Assembly (NCBI RefSeq): GCF_003112775.1 | Contig: NZ_BFCH01000019.1 | Location: forward strand, 57,890-121,889 | DNA length: 64,000 bases | Direction of reading: 5' to 3' | DNA from: Mycobacterium montefiorense | GTDB taxonomy: Bacteria > Actinomycetota > Actinomycetes > Mycobacteriales > Mycobacteriaceae | Part shown: piece after piece, positions 18,714 to 26,792 of the stretch | Numbering within the stretch: the first letter of the stretch is position 1 | Layout: every line of letters starts with the position of its first letter | Notes under the pieces: model-generated | The model's database searches: none | What the model was told of the DNA's origin: nothing | Seen by the model: only the letters and a program-made list of their open reading frames with translations | Made by a program: the position numbers and the translations under genes

Positions 18714-19388
18714 ATGACCGATCAACCGCCGCCCTCCTCGCCGCCCGAACCACCTGGTGGCTACGAACTGCCCTCCGGCGGGCATGAACCCACTCCTTCC
18801 GCGCCGGGCGCCTCGTACCCTCCACCACCGCCGCCCGGCGGCGGTTACCCCCCACCTCCGCCGGCTGCCGGTGGCTACGCGCCGCCGCCGCCCGGACCGG
18901 CGGTCCGAGCGCTGCCGACAGACTCCTACACGCCGTGGCTCACCCGGGTAATCGCGCTGATCATCGACTACCTGCCCTACGCGATCGTGCAGGGCATCGG
19001 CACCGGAATCATGTACGCCACCCAGACGTCGTCCTGCGTCACCGATATCACGCAGTACGACGTCAGCCAGTACTGCGCCAGCCAGCCCTCGATGATCGGC
19101 CAGTTGCTGCAATGGCTCGCGACGCTGGTGGGCTTGGCCTACTGGATCTGGAACCGTGGCTACCGCCAGGGCACCACCGGCTCGAGCCTCGGCAAGACGG
19201 TGATGAAGATCAAGGTGGTCAGCGAGACCACCGGGCAGCCGATCGGTTTCGGATTGTCCGTCGTGCGCGACCTCGCCCACTTCGTCGACGCGGTCATTTG
19301 CCTCATCGGTTTCCTGTTTCCGTTGTGGGACGCCAAACGGCAGACCTTCGCCGATAAGATCATGACAACGGTGGTCCTGCCGGTCTGA
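18714..19388 (+). CDS. pra: Proline-rich antigen Pra, RDD family membrane protein
   Basis: A 224-aa protein with a Pro/Gly-rich cytoplasmic N-terminus (repeated PPPPPGGGYPPPPP units to about residue 65) and an RDD domain with three membrane segments: PWLTRVIALIIDYLPYAIV with the R and D residues, LLQWLATLVGLAYWIWN, and VRDLAHFVDAVICLIGFLFPLWD. GTSLG-K-type loop TTGSSLGKTVMKIKVV is typical. ATG at 18714 chosen for GGAAGG 7 nt upstream. A GCGG...CCGC hairpin just before that site (about 18676-18698) could affect translation. Function unknown; known as a mycobacterial antigen. Confidence 0.88.
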   Translation: MTDQPPPSSPPEPPGGYELPSGGHEPTPSAPGASYPPPPPPGGGYPPPPPAAGGYAPPPPGPAVRALPTDSYTPWLTRVIALIIDYLPYAIVQGIGTGIMYATQTSSCVTDITQYDVSQYCASQPSMIGQLLQWLATLVGLAYWIWNRGYRQGTTGSSLGKTVMKIKVVSETTGQPIGFGLSVVRDLAHFVDAVICLIGFLFPLWDAKRQTFADKIMTTVVLPV

Positions 19389-19442
19389 CGGAGTGCGAGT
19401 GCGCCTGACGTGATCGTGCGTCGCTCACTAGGCTGATCCTTG

Positions 19443-20612
19443 ATGAGCGAGAACCGTAACGGACACGACGGAATCCAAGGACTGGCCACCAAGGCCATCC
19501 ACGCCGGCTATCACCCGGATCCGGCTACCGGGGCAGTGAACGCGCCGATCTATGCCAGCAGCACGTTCGCCCAAGACGGTGTCGGTGGGCTGCGCGGTGG
19601 GTTCGAATACGCGCGCACCGGCAACCCGACCCGGGCCGCGCTGGAGGCCTCGCTGGCGGCCGTCGAAGGCGGCGCATTCGGGCGAGCGTTCAGTTCCGGC
19701 ATGGCCGCAACCGACTGCGCCCTGCGGGCGATGTTGCGTCCCGGCGACCATCTGGTCATCCCAAATGACGCCTACGGCGGCACATTTCGCTTGATCGACA
19801 AGGTCTTCAGCCAGTGGAACGTCGGGTATACGCCGGTGGCGTTGTCCGACGTCGATGCGGTGCGGGCCGCGATCACGCCACAGACCCGGCTGATTTGGGT
19901 GGAAACACCGACCAATCCACTGCTGTCCATCGCCGATATTGCGGCCATTGCCGAATTGGCGGCCGCGAATAACCCGGTGAAAGTGTTGGTGGACAACACT
20001 TTTGCCTCGCCCGCGCTGCAGCAGCCGTTGGCGCTGGGCGCCGACGTCGTGCTGCATTCGACCACCAAGTACATCGGTGGCCACTCCGACGTGGTGGGCG
20101 GCGCGTTGGTCACCAACGACAATGCACTCGACGATGCCTTCGCTTTTCTGCAGAACGGCGCCGGCGCGGTGCCGGGCCCGTTCGACGCCTACCTGACGAT
20201 GCGCGGCCTGAAAACGTTGGTGCTGCGGATGCAGCGGCATAGCGAAAACGCTTTGGCCGTAGCGGAATTCCTCGCCGGGCAGCCATCGGTGAGTACGGTG
20301 CTGTATCCGGGTCTGCCCACCCATCCCGGGCACCATGTCGCCGCACAGCAGATGACGGGCTTCGGTGGCATGGTGTCGGTGCGGATGCGCGGCGGCCGCG
20401 CGGCCGCCGAAAAGCTGTGTGCCGGCACGAAGGTTTTCATCCTGGCCGAATCGCTGGGCGGGGTCGAGTCGCTGATCGAGCACCCCAGCGCGATGACCCA
20501 CGCGTCAACGGCCGGTTCGCAACTGGAAGTACCCGACGACCTGGTGCGGCTTTCGGTCGGCATCGAGGATGTCGTCGACCTGCTGGCCGATCTCGAACAA
20601 GCCCTGGGCTAG
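19443..20612 (+). CDS. metB: Cystathionine gamma-synthase/lyase family enzyme MetB
   Basis: A 389-aa Cys/Met-metabolism PLP enzyme. PLP-binding Lys (near 208) is in HSTTKYIGGHSDVVGG; other signatures are YARTGNPTR, SSGMAATDCALRAML and YGGTFRL. The same fold serves cystathionine gamma-synthase and gamma-lyase; beside cbs a role in transsulfuration is likely, and sequence alone does not fix the direction. A TAGGCT hexamer ends 8 nt before the ATG at 19443, so the mRNA may be nearly leaderless. An in-frame TTG directly before the ATG is ignored. Confidence 0.9.
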   Translation: MSENRNGHDGIQGLATKAIHAGYHPDPATGAVNAPIYASSTFAQDGVGGLRGGFEYARTGNPTRAALEASLAAVEGGAFGRAFSSGMAATDCALRAMLRPGDHLVIPNDAYGGTFRLIDKVFSQWNVGYTPVALSDVDAVRAAITPQTRLIWVETPTNPLLSIADIAAIAELAAANNPVKVLVDNTFASPALQQPLALGADVVLHSTTKYIGGHSDVVGGALVTNDNALDDAFAFLQNGAGAVPGPFDAYLTMRGLKTLVLRMQRHSENALAVAEFLAGQPSVSTVLYPGLPTHPGHHVAAQQMTGFGGMVSVRMRGGRAAAEKLCAGTKVFILAESLGGVESLIEHPSAMTHASTAGSQLEVPDDLVRLSVGIEDVVDLLADLEQALG

Positions 20613-20624
20613 TTCGCGGTCGAA

Positions 20625-21119
20625 CTAGGAGTGATACGGCTCCGCGCTGATCAGCGTGACCTCGACGGTGTTGCCGTTGGGCACGGTGTAGCTGCGGGTC
20701 TCACCGACCTTGGCGTCGATCAGCGCCCCGCCCAGCGGTGAGAGCGGCGAGAACACTTCGAGCTTGCCTTCGTTAACGCCCTCCTGGCGGGTGGCGATCA
20801 GGAACGTCTCGGTGTCCGACTTGTCACCGTTGTAGTAGACCTTCACCACCGAACCGGGCAGCGCGACGCCGGACTGCTTGGGCGCCTCGCCGACCTTCGC
20901 GCTGTTCAGCAGGTCCTGCAGCTGGCGGATGCGGGCCTCTTGCTGGCCCTGCTCGTCACGGGCGGCGTGGTAGCCGCCGTTCTCGCGAAGGTCGCCCTCT
21001 TCGCGGCGGTCGTTGATTTCCGCGGCGATGACGGGACGATTCGCGATCAGCTGATCGAGCTCCGTCTTCAGTCGGTCATGTGACTCCTGGGTCAGCCAGG
21101 TCACCTGAGTGTCCGTCAT
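20625..21119 (-). CDS. greA: Transcription elongation factor GreA
   Basis: A 164-aa protein. The N-terminal coiled coil is LTQESHDRLKTELDQLIANRPVIAAEI with the acidic tip D-R-R-E-E-G-D-L-R-E-N-G-GYHAA that inserts into the RNA polymerase secondary channel, and the C-terminal FKBP-like domain ends with VGETRSYTVPNGNTVEVTLIS. It stimulates cleavage of backtracked transcripts. The ATG chosen follows GAGGAG and gives the Rv1080c length; a longer frame is not supported. Convergent with metB, 12 nt apart. Confidence 0.93.
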   Translation of the reverse strand: MTDTQVTWLTQESHDRLKTELDQLIANRPVIAAEINDRREEGDLRENGGYHAARDEQGQQEARIRQLQDLLNSAKVGEAPKQSGVALPGSVVKVYYNGDKSDTETFLIATRQEGVNEGKLEVFSPLSPLGGALIDAKVGETRSYTVPNGNTVEVTLISAEPYHS

Positions 21120-21246
21120 CTTGTCGTGCTCCTCGTCCTGTCGTTTCGCGTAGCCGCGTAAGTTTCTGCACTCCATTAAGGGGAGTGTCTAGGTTTCCAC
21201 CCCTTGCTGCCATTTTGTTGGGCTGATGGCCGCTAATGCAGCAATA

Positions 21247-21268
21247 CACGGTCCCAGCCGGAACCGTG
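21247..21268 (-). terminator. Hairpin between Rv1081c-like gene and greA
   Basis: On the minus strand CACGGTTCC and GGGACCGTG pair around a GGCT loop, 67 nt after the stop of the DUF4307 gene and before greA. There is no U-tract, as is common for mycobacterial terminators. It may end the upstream transcript or lie in the greA leader. Confidence 0.4.
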
Positions 21269-21334
21269 CATTCATCCATGTTACCACCGAGGAAACAGCC
21301 GATGACATCATTTGAGGTTCGCCTTTGTGACCGA

Positions 21335-21769
21335 TCAGGCTGCGCGCAGGTAGCTGGGCACGTCGGTGCCGCATCCGTAAATGTCCGCCATCGCCGGCGG
21401 CTGCGAAGACTTCACGATGGTCGTGACCTGCACCGTTGCCTGCGTGGAGGGCGGGACCTTGACCTCTCGTCGGCCCGTCTCGCTGCCGTCCTTCGCGCGG
21501 ACGCGCACGATGCAGTCCACCGGCCGGGACGGATCGGATCGCGTCACGCTGATCGTGACCGAGGCCGTTTCGGCGTCGATCACCTGGTAGCCGCCCAGCG
21601 AACCCGAAACGTCGCTGGTGGCCAGCCTTTGGTAGCCGACGAACGCGACGCCGATGCCCGCAACCAGGGCCAGCACACCCAGCGCGATGGCCACCCGGCG
21701 TCGCGAGGCCGTAGACAGTCGCGAACGCCCGTAGCGGGACTCGGGACGCGGAATGGAAGTTTCGATCAT
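21335..21769 (-). CDS. DUF4307 membrane protein (Rv1081c-like)
   Basis: A 144-aa protein with a cytoplasmic N-terminus, a single membrane helix (VAIALGVLALVAGIGVAFVGY) and an extracytoplasmic beta-rich domain containing DAETASVTISVTR, DPSRPVDCIVRVRAKDG and IYGCGTDVPSYL. The two conserved cysteines could form a disulfide. This matches the actinobacterial DUF4307 family and has the same length as Rv1081c. It is divergent from mca; function unknown. Confidence 0.85.
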   Translation of the reverse strand: MIETSIPRPESRYGRSRLSTASRRRVAIALGVLALVAGIGVAFVGYQRLATSDVSGSLGGYQVIDAETASVTISVTRSDPSRPVDCIVRVRAKDGSETGRREVKVPPSTQATVQVTTIVKSSQPPAMADIYGCGTDVPSYLRAA

Positions 21770-21890
21770 GGGAGTTTCACGTGTTCAGTGTGGCTGCCGG
21801 CGGGGGCCGACAGCATGCAACATGGGAGAACTGGAATTATATGGTCCTTATAGGCTTCGAAGGGAGACCGGCGGACCGACAAGGGGACAC

Positions 21891-22763
21891 GTGAGCGAAC
21901 TGCGGCTGATGGCGGTGCACGCCCACCCCGACGACGAGTCCAGCAAGGGCGCGGCCACGCTTGCCCGGTATGCCGACAAGGGTCACCGCGTGCTGGTCGT
22001 GACACTGACCGGCGGTGAGCGCGGCGACATCCTCAACCCGGCGATGGATCTGCCCGACGTGCAAGAGCACATCACCGAAATTCGTCGTGACGAGATGGCG
22101 AAAGCCGCCGAAATTCTCGGCGTCGAGCACACCTGGCTCGGTTTCGTCGATTCTGGTCTACCCAAGGGTGATCCGCCACCGCCGCTGCCCGACGGCTGCT
22201 TCGCGCTGGTGCCGTTGGAGAAGTCCGTCGAGGCGCTGGTACGCGTGGTCCGCGAGTTCCGGCCGCACGTGATCACTACCTACGACGAGAACGGCGGCTA
22301 CCCGCATCCGGATCACATTGCCTGCCATCAGGTTTCGGTCGGTGCCTACGAGGCGGCGGGCGACCATGCCCGTTTCCCGGATGCTGGTGAACCCTGGACG
22401 GTGTCCAAGCTGTACTACGTCCATGGCTTCCTGCGTCAGCGGATGCAGTTGTTACAAGACGAATTCGCCAAAAATGGCGAAGAGGGCCCGTTCGGCAAGT
22501 GGCTGAAGCACTGGCAACCCGAGCACGATCCTTTCGAGTCCCGGGTGACGACGCGGGTGGAGTGCTCGGAATATTTCAGCCAGCGCGACGATGCGCTGCG
22601 CGCACACGCCACGCAGATCGACCCGAAAGCCGAGTTCTTCGCCGCCCCGATCGCCTGGCAGCAGCGACTATGGCCGACCGAGGAATTCGAGTTGGCTCGC
22701 TCGCGCGTCCCCGCCCCGCTGCCCGAGGACGACCTGTTCGCCGGAATCGAGAATCACGCGTGA
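21891..22763 (+). CDS. mca: Mycothiol S-conjugate amidase Mca
   Basis: A 290-aa zinc amidase of the LmbE/PIG-L family. It cleaves mycothiol S-conjugates of electrophiles to a mercapturic acid and GlcN-Ins, the mycothiol counterpart of glutathione detoxification. Zinc ligands lie in VHAHPDDESSKG (H, D) and in YPHPDHIACH (His near 142-144); TLTGGERGD is also conserved. The GTG at 21891 was chosen because AAGGGG precedes it and the protein then begins MSELRLMAVHAHPDDE. It overlaps the next gene by 4 nt (GTGA). Confidence 0.93.
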   Translation: MSELRLMAVHAHPDDESSKGAATLARYADKGHRVLVVTLTGGERGDILNPAMDLPDVQEHITEIRRDEMAKAAEILGVEHTWLGFVDSGLPKGDPPPPLPDGCFALVPLEKSVEALVRVVREFRPHVITTYDENGGYPHPDHIACHQVSVGAYEAAGDHARFPDAGEPWTVSKLYYVHGFLRQRMQLLQDEFAKNGEEGPFGKWLKHWQPEHDPFESRVTTRVECSEYFSQRDDALRAHATQIDPKAEFFAAPIAWQQRLWPTEEFELARSRVPAPLPEDDLFAGIENHA

Positions 22764-23062
22764 GCCACCTTTTACTCACGCTGATCGCTGACGTCGCACC
22801 GCAGCACACCGGGCCCGATTTCGGCAAGGCCAGCCCGATCGGGCTGCTGGTCGTCGTGCTCTTGTTGATCGCCACCTTGTTCCTGCTGCGCTCGATGAAT
22901 CGGCAACTGAAGAAGGTGCCCGATTCGTTCGATCCCACGCACCCCGAACCCGATCAGGCCGCCGATGAGGGCACCGATGCGGTCAGATCACCCCCTGACG
23001 AAGCACCCGGGCCCACGAACGGATCCACCAGGCCGTCAGGACCCGGCGATGAGCCCGGCTGA
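22760..23062 (+). CDS. Small single-pass membrane protein (Rv1083-like)
   Basis: A 100-aa protein that starts at the GTG overlapping the mca stop. A short N-terminus is followed by one membrane helix (IGLLVVVLLLIATLFLLRSM), a basic RQLKKVPDSFD segment and an acidic, Pro-rich cytoplasmic tail. It is translationally coupled to mca and overlaps the next gene by 14 nt, so the three are co-expressed. No known domain; function unknown. Confidence 0.8.
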   Translation: MSHLLLTLIADVAPQHTGPDFGKASPIGLLVVVLLLIATLFLLRSMNRQLKKVPDSFDPTHPEPDQAADEGTDAVRSPPDEAPGPTNGSTRPSGPGDEPG

Positions 23063-25064
23063 GTCGTCTTCGGTCAACACCCTCGGGCTGGCGACGAGCC
23101 CCTATTTGCGTCAACACGCAGACAACCCGGTGCACTGGCAGCAGTGGACGGCGCAGGCCATGGCCGACGCGGCGGCGCGCGATGTGCCGATCCTGCTTTC
23201 GATCGGTTATGCCGCCTGCCACTGGTGTCACGTGATGGCCCACGAATCGTTCGAGGACGATGAGGTGGCCGCCGCGATGAACGCGGGATTCGTCTGCGTC
23301 AAGGTCGACCGCGAGGAACGGCCGGACATCGACGCGGTCTACATGAACGCCACCGTTGCACTCACCGGGCAAGGCGGCTGGCCGATGACATGTTTCCTGA
23401 CGCCCGACGGCAGGCCCTTCTTCTGCGGCACTTACTATCCGAAAGTCGGTTTTCTGCAACTTCTTTCGGCCGTCACTGAGACATGGCAGCAGCGCCGCGA
23501 CGAGGTCGAGGAGGCGTCGGACCATATCGCCGGCGAGTTGCGCAAGATGTCGTCCGGACTGCCGGGTGGCGGCCCTGCCATCGGGCCGGAGCTGTGCGAT
23601 CAGGCGGTCGCCGCAGTGCTGGCCGACCAGGACACGGTGCGTGGCGGGTTCGGCGGTGCGCCCAAATTCCCGCCGTCGGCGATTCTTGAAGCGCTGCTGC
23701 GCAACTACGAGCGCACCGGATCGCCGGCAGCGCTAGAGGCCGTCGAACGCGCCGGCAACGCGATGGCCCGCGGCGGCATCTACGACCAGCTCGCCGGCGG
23801 TTTCGCCCGATACAGCGTCGACAACGCTTGGGTAGTACCGCATTTCGAGAAGATGCTGTACGACAACGCGCTGCTGCTGCACGCCTACGCGCACTGGGCC
23901 CGGCGCACCGGCGACCCGTTGGCCCGCCGCGTCACCGCGCAGACCGCGCAATTTCTGCTCGACGAGCTGGCCGACGGCGCCATGTTCATCTCGTCGCTGG
24001 ACGCCGACGCCGACGGCCGCGAGGGCTCGACCTACGTCTGGACGCCGCAACAGTTGACCGACGTGCTCGGCCCCGACGACGGCCGCTTCGCCGCTGAGGT
24101 TTTCGCGGTTACGCAATCCGGCACCTTCGAACACGGGACGTCGGTGCTGCAGTTGCCCGGCGACCCGGACGATCCACAACGGCTGGAACGGGTGCGGACC
24201 GCGTTGCTGGCCGCCCGAGCCACCCGGACCCAGCCGGGACGCGCTGCCTTGGTCGTCACGTCGTGGAACGGGCTGGCGATCACCGCGCTGGCCGAGGCCA
24301 GTGTGGCCCTCGAAGAACCCGAGTTGGTCCGCGCGGCACGACGCTGCGCGACGGCGCTGCTGGACACTCATGTCGTCGACGGCCGACTGCGCCGGGCCAG
24401 CCTCGGCAGAGTGGTCGGCGACAGCGCCGCCATCCTGGAGGACCACGCGATGCTGGCCACCGGACTGCTGGCGCTCTATCAACTCGACGCCGAAGACGTC
24501 TGGCTGACTGCGGCGTGCGGGCTGCTCGACACCGCGTGCGCGCATTTCGCCGATCCGCGCCAACCCGGGCGCTGGTATGACACCGCCGACGATGCCGAGC
24601 AGCTGATGCTCCGGCCGTCAGACCCGCTGGACGGAGCTACCCCGTCGGGCGCGTCGACGATCACCGAAGCGTTGCTGACCGCGGCGCATCTGGTCGACAG
24701 CCGCAACGCGCCGCGGTATCTGCAAGCGGCGACCGAGGCCCTGACCGCGCATTCGGCATTGCTGGCGCAGGCCCCACGGTCGGCCGGGCATTGGCTGGGC
24801 GTGGCCGAAGCCGCGATCCGCGGGCCGCTGCAGGTCGCGGTCGCCTGCAGCTCGCCGCGCTCACCGCTGCTGCTCGATGCTCGCCGGTTCGCGCCGGGTG
24901 GAGCGATCGTGATGGGCGGCAAGATGGACTCGTCGGCGCTGCTGGTCGGCCGGGACCGAGTGCACAGTGCCGACGCCGCCTACGTGTGCCGCGGACGTCT
25001 GTGCGACCTGCCCGTGACGCGGTCGGCCGACCTGGCCGCCGCCCTGGGCGTCCCCGCGCGGTAG
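23049..25064 (+). CDS. Thioredoxin-domain protein, DUF255/YyaL family (Rv1084-like)
   Basis: A 671-aa protein. The N-terminal thioredoxin-like DUF255 domain has SPYLRQHADNPVHWQQW, a C-H-W-C redox-type motif in YAACHWCHVMAHESFED and KVDREERPDID. An (alpha/alpha)6 barrel region follows with GGIYDQLAGGFARYSVDNAW and HFEKMLYDNALLL. The family is related to mammalian SPATA20 and resembles cellobiose epimerase-like barrels; the reaction is not established. The start overlaps the preceding frame by 14 nt, which supports operon expression with mca. Confidence 0.85.
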   Translation: MSPAESSSVNTLGLATSPYLRQHADNPVHWQQWTAQAMADAAARDVPILLSIGYAACHWCHVMAHESFEDDEVAAAMNAGFVCVKVDREERPDIDAVYMNATVALTGQGGWPMTCFLTPDGRPFFCGTYYPKVGFLQLLSAVTETWQQRRDEVEEASDHIAGELRKMSSGLPGGGPAIGPELCDQAVAAVLADQDTVRGGFGGAPKFPPSAILEALLRNYERTGSPAALEAVERAGNAMARGGIYDQLAGGFARYSVDNAWVVPHFEKMLYDNALLLHAYAHWARRTGDPLARRVTAQTAQFLLDELADGAMFISSLDADADGREGSTYVWTPQQLTDVLGPDDGRFAAEVFAVTQSGTFEHGTSVLQLPGDPDDPQRLERVRTALLAARATRTQPGRAALVVTSWNGLAITALAEASVALEEPELVRAARRCATALLDTHVVDGRLRRASLGRVVGDSAAILEDHAMLATGLLALYQLDAEDVWLTAACGLLDTACAHFADPRQPGRWYDTADDAEQLMLRPSDPLDGATPSGASTITEALLTAAHLVDSRNAPRYLQAATEALTAHSALLAQAPRSAGHWLGVAEAAIRGPLQVAVACSSPRSPLLLDARRFAPGGAIVMGGKMDSSALLVGRDRVHSADAAYVCRGRLCDLPVTRSADLAAALGVPAR

Positions 25065-25071
25065 CGCCGAT

Positions 25072-25809
25072 TCAGAAGACGACGAACCACATCGCGATGT
25101 AGTGGCAGATCGCCGCTACCGCGGTGCAGGCGTGGAAGAACTCGTGATAGCCGAACGTCGACGGCCAGGGGTCGGGCCAGCGCAGCGCGTAGAGAATGCC
25201 GCCGATGCTGTACAGCGCACCGCCGACGAACAGCAGCACCATCGCGGCCACGCCCGCGTTGTGCAGGATCTCGCCGGTGTACCAGACCGCTACCCAGCCC
25301 AGCAGGATGTACAGCGGCACGCCCACCCACCGCGGCGCCGACGGCCACAACATCTTCAGCAGGATTCCAGCCGACGCGCCGCCCCACACGATCCACAACA
25401 CCACGTGCCCGTCGCGACCCGGCAGTGCCAAAAGCGCGAACGGGGTGTAGCTGCCGGCGATGAACACGAAGATCATCGAGTGGTCGGCCCGCCTCATCCA
25501 TTTCTGAGCGGTGGCCGACTGCCAGCGGACGCGGTGATAGGTGGCGCTGACGGTGAACATGATGATGGTGGCGAAGGTGTACAGCAGCGTGGCCAGCCCG
25601 GCGCGGGTGGATCCCACCGCCCACGACACCGCGACCAGCGAGGCGCCCGCGAAGACGGCGGTGCCGGCGGAATAGACGTGAATCCAGCCGCGGAATCGCG
25701 GCTTGGTCAGTACTCGGGCCACACCATCGACAAGGTGCTGCGCGGCGTTGGCCGCGACCCCCTGCGATTCGGGTTCCGGGTCGGTGGCCGTGGTCGTCGA
25801 GCCGCTCAT
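25072..25809 (-). CDS. Hemolysin III/PAQR family membrane protein (Rv1085c-like)
   Basis: A 245-aa protein with seven membrane segments. It carries the PAQR signatures: FTVSATYHRVRW (S-x3-H), MRRADHSMIFVFIAGSYTPF (D near the start of TM3) and the C-terminal YHEFFHACTAVAAICHYIAMW (H-x3-H). These residues form a metal site in the PAQR/hemolysin III family, which are thought to be hydrolase-like. The ATG with AGGAG just upstream is preferred over a start 13 codons earlier. Its end is 7 nt from the convergent Rv1084-like gene. Confidence 0.87.
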   Translation of the reverse strand: MSGSTTTATDPEPESQGVAANAAQHLVDGVARVLTKPRFRGWIHVYSAGTAVFAGASLVAVSWAVGSTRAGLATLLYTFATIIMFTVSATYHRVRWQSATAQKWMRRADHSMIFVFIAGSYTPFALLALPGRDGHVVLWIVWGGASAGILLKMLWPSAPRWVGVPLYILLGWVAVWYTGEILHNAGVAAMVLLFVGGALYSIGGILYALRWPDPWPSTFGYHEFFHACTAVAAICHYIAMWFVVF

Positions 25810-25954
25810 GTCTCCTGTTGCCTTGTTCAAGGTGGGTATGCCTGACATCGATAGACACTAGTCGGCACCGGCCGGGGAGTGTCCTTTCAGCGGCAGCGAC
25901 GTCGGCGAAAATCTGCCCGAGAATTACTTGCCGCCCACAGTAGTGTGGAGCTTC

Positions 25955-26743
25955 GTGGAGATTATCCCGCCGCGGCTCAAGGACCCGCTGTATCGCGTCT
26001 ACGAGCTTCGGCTGAGGCAAGGCCTGGTTGCCTCGAAGTCCCAGCTTCCGCGGCATATCGCGGTGCTATGCGATGGGAATCGGCGGTGGGCCCGCGACGC
26101 GGGATACGACGACGTCAGTTACGGCTACCGGATGGGCGCGGCCAAGATTGCCGAGATGCTGCGCTGGTGCCAGGAAGCCGGCGTCGAAATGACCACGGTC
26201 TATCTTCTGTCCACCGAAAACCTGCAACGCGATCCCGACGAGCTTGCCGGGCTGATCGAAGTCATCACCGACGTCGTCGAGGAGATCTGTGCACCGGCCA
26301 ACCGCTGGAGTGTGCGCACGGTGGGCGACCTGGAACTGCTGGGCGACGAGCCGGCCCGCCGGTTGCGGGGCGCGGTCGAGTCCACGCCCAGCGTCGCGCC
26401 GTTTCATGTCAATGTGGCGGTCGGTTATGGCGGCCGGCAGGAGATCGCCGGCGCGGTGCGTGCGCTGTTGAGCAAGGAACTCGCCAATGGCGCCACCGCC
26501 GAGGAACTGGTCGACGCGGTGACCGTCGACGCCATTTCCGAGAACCTCTACACCTCCGGGCAGCCCGACCCCGACCTGGTGATCCGCACGTCGGGCGAGC
26601 AACGGCTGTCCGGGTTTCTGCTGTGGCAGAGCGCCTATTCGGAGATGTGGTTCTGCGAAACGCACTGGCCGGCGTTTCGCCGCGTCGACTTTCTGCGCGC
26701 CTTGCGCGACTACACCCGGCGGGATCGCCGGCACGGCAAGTAG
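25955..26743 (+). CDS. Short-chain (2Z,6E)-farnesyl diphosphate synthase (Rv1086-like)
   Basis: A 262-aa cis-prenyltransferase of the UPP synthase family. Catalytic Asp40 is in AVLCDGNRRWARD; YLLSTENL, NVAVGYGGRQEI, PDPDLVIRTSGEQRLSGFLLWQ and YSEMWF are the conserved regions. Rv1086 makes omega,E,Z-farnesyl diphosphate, the primer for decaprenyl phosphate. The GTG start is set by homologous length, with TGGAG a few bases upstream. Divergent from the hemolysin III gene. Confidence 0.9.
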   Translation: MEIIPPRLKDPLYRVYELRLRQGLVASKSQLPRHIAVLCDGNRRWARDAGYDDVSYGYRMGAAKIAEMLRWCQEAGVEMTTVYLLSTENLQRDPDELAGLIEVITDVVEEICAPANRWSVRTVGDLELLGDEPARRLRGAVESTPSVAPFHVNVAVGYGGRQEIAGAVRALLSKELANGATAEELVDAVTVDAISENLYTSGQPDPDLVIRTSGEQRLSGFLLWQSAYSEMWFCETHWPAFRRVDFLRALRDYTRRDRRHGK

Positions 26744-26792
26744 TCGGCCAAGGCGCTCAAGCGGCAGGTCACCCGCGTGCCACACTGGGTAG

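Noticed and set aside
18820..18905. Tandem-repeat-like CCGCC runs in pra
   Set aside because: They are proline codon runs in the antigen's N-terminus, not a CRISPR or minisatellite array.
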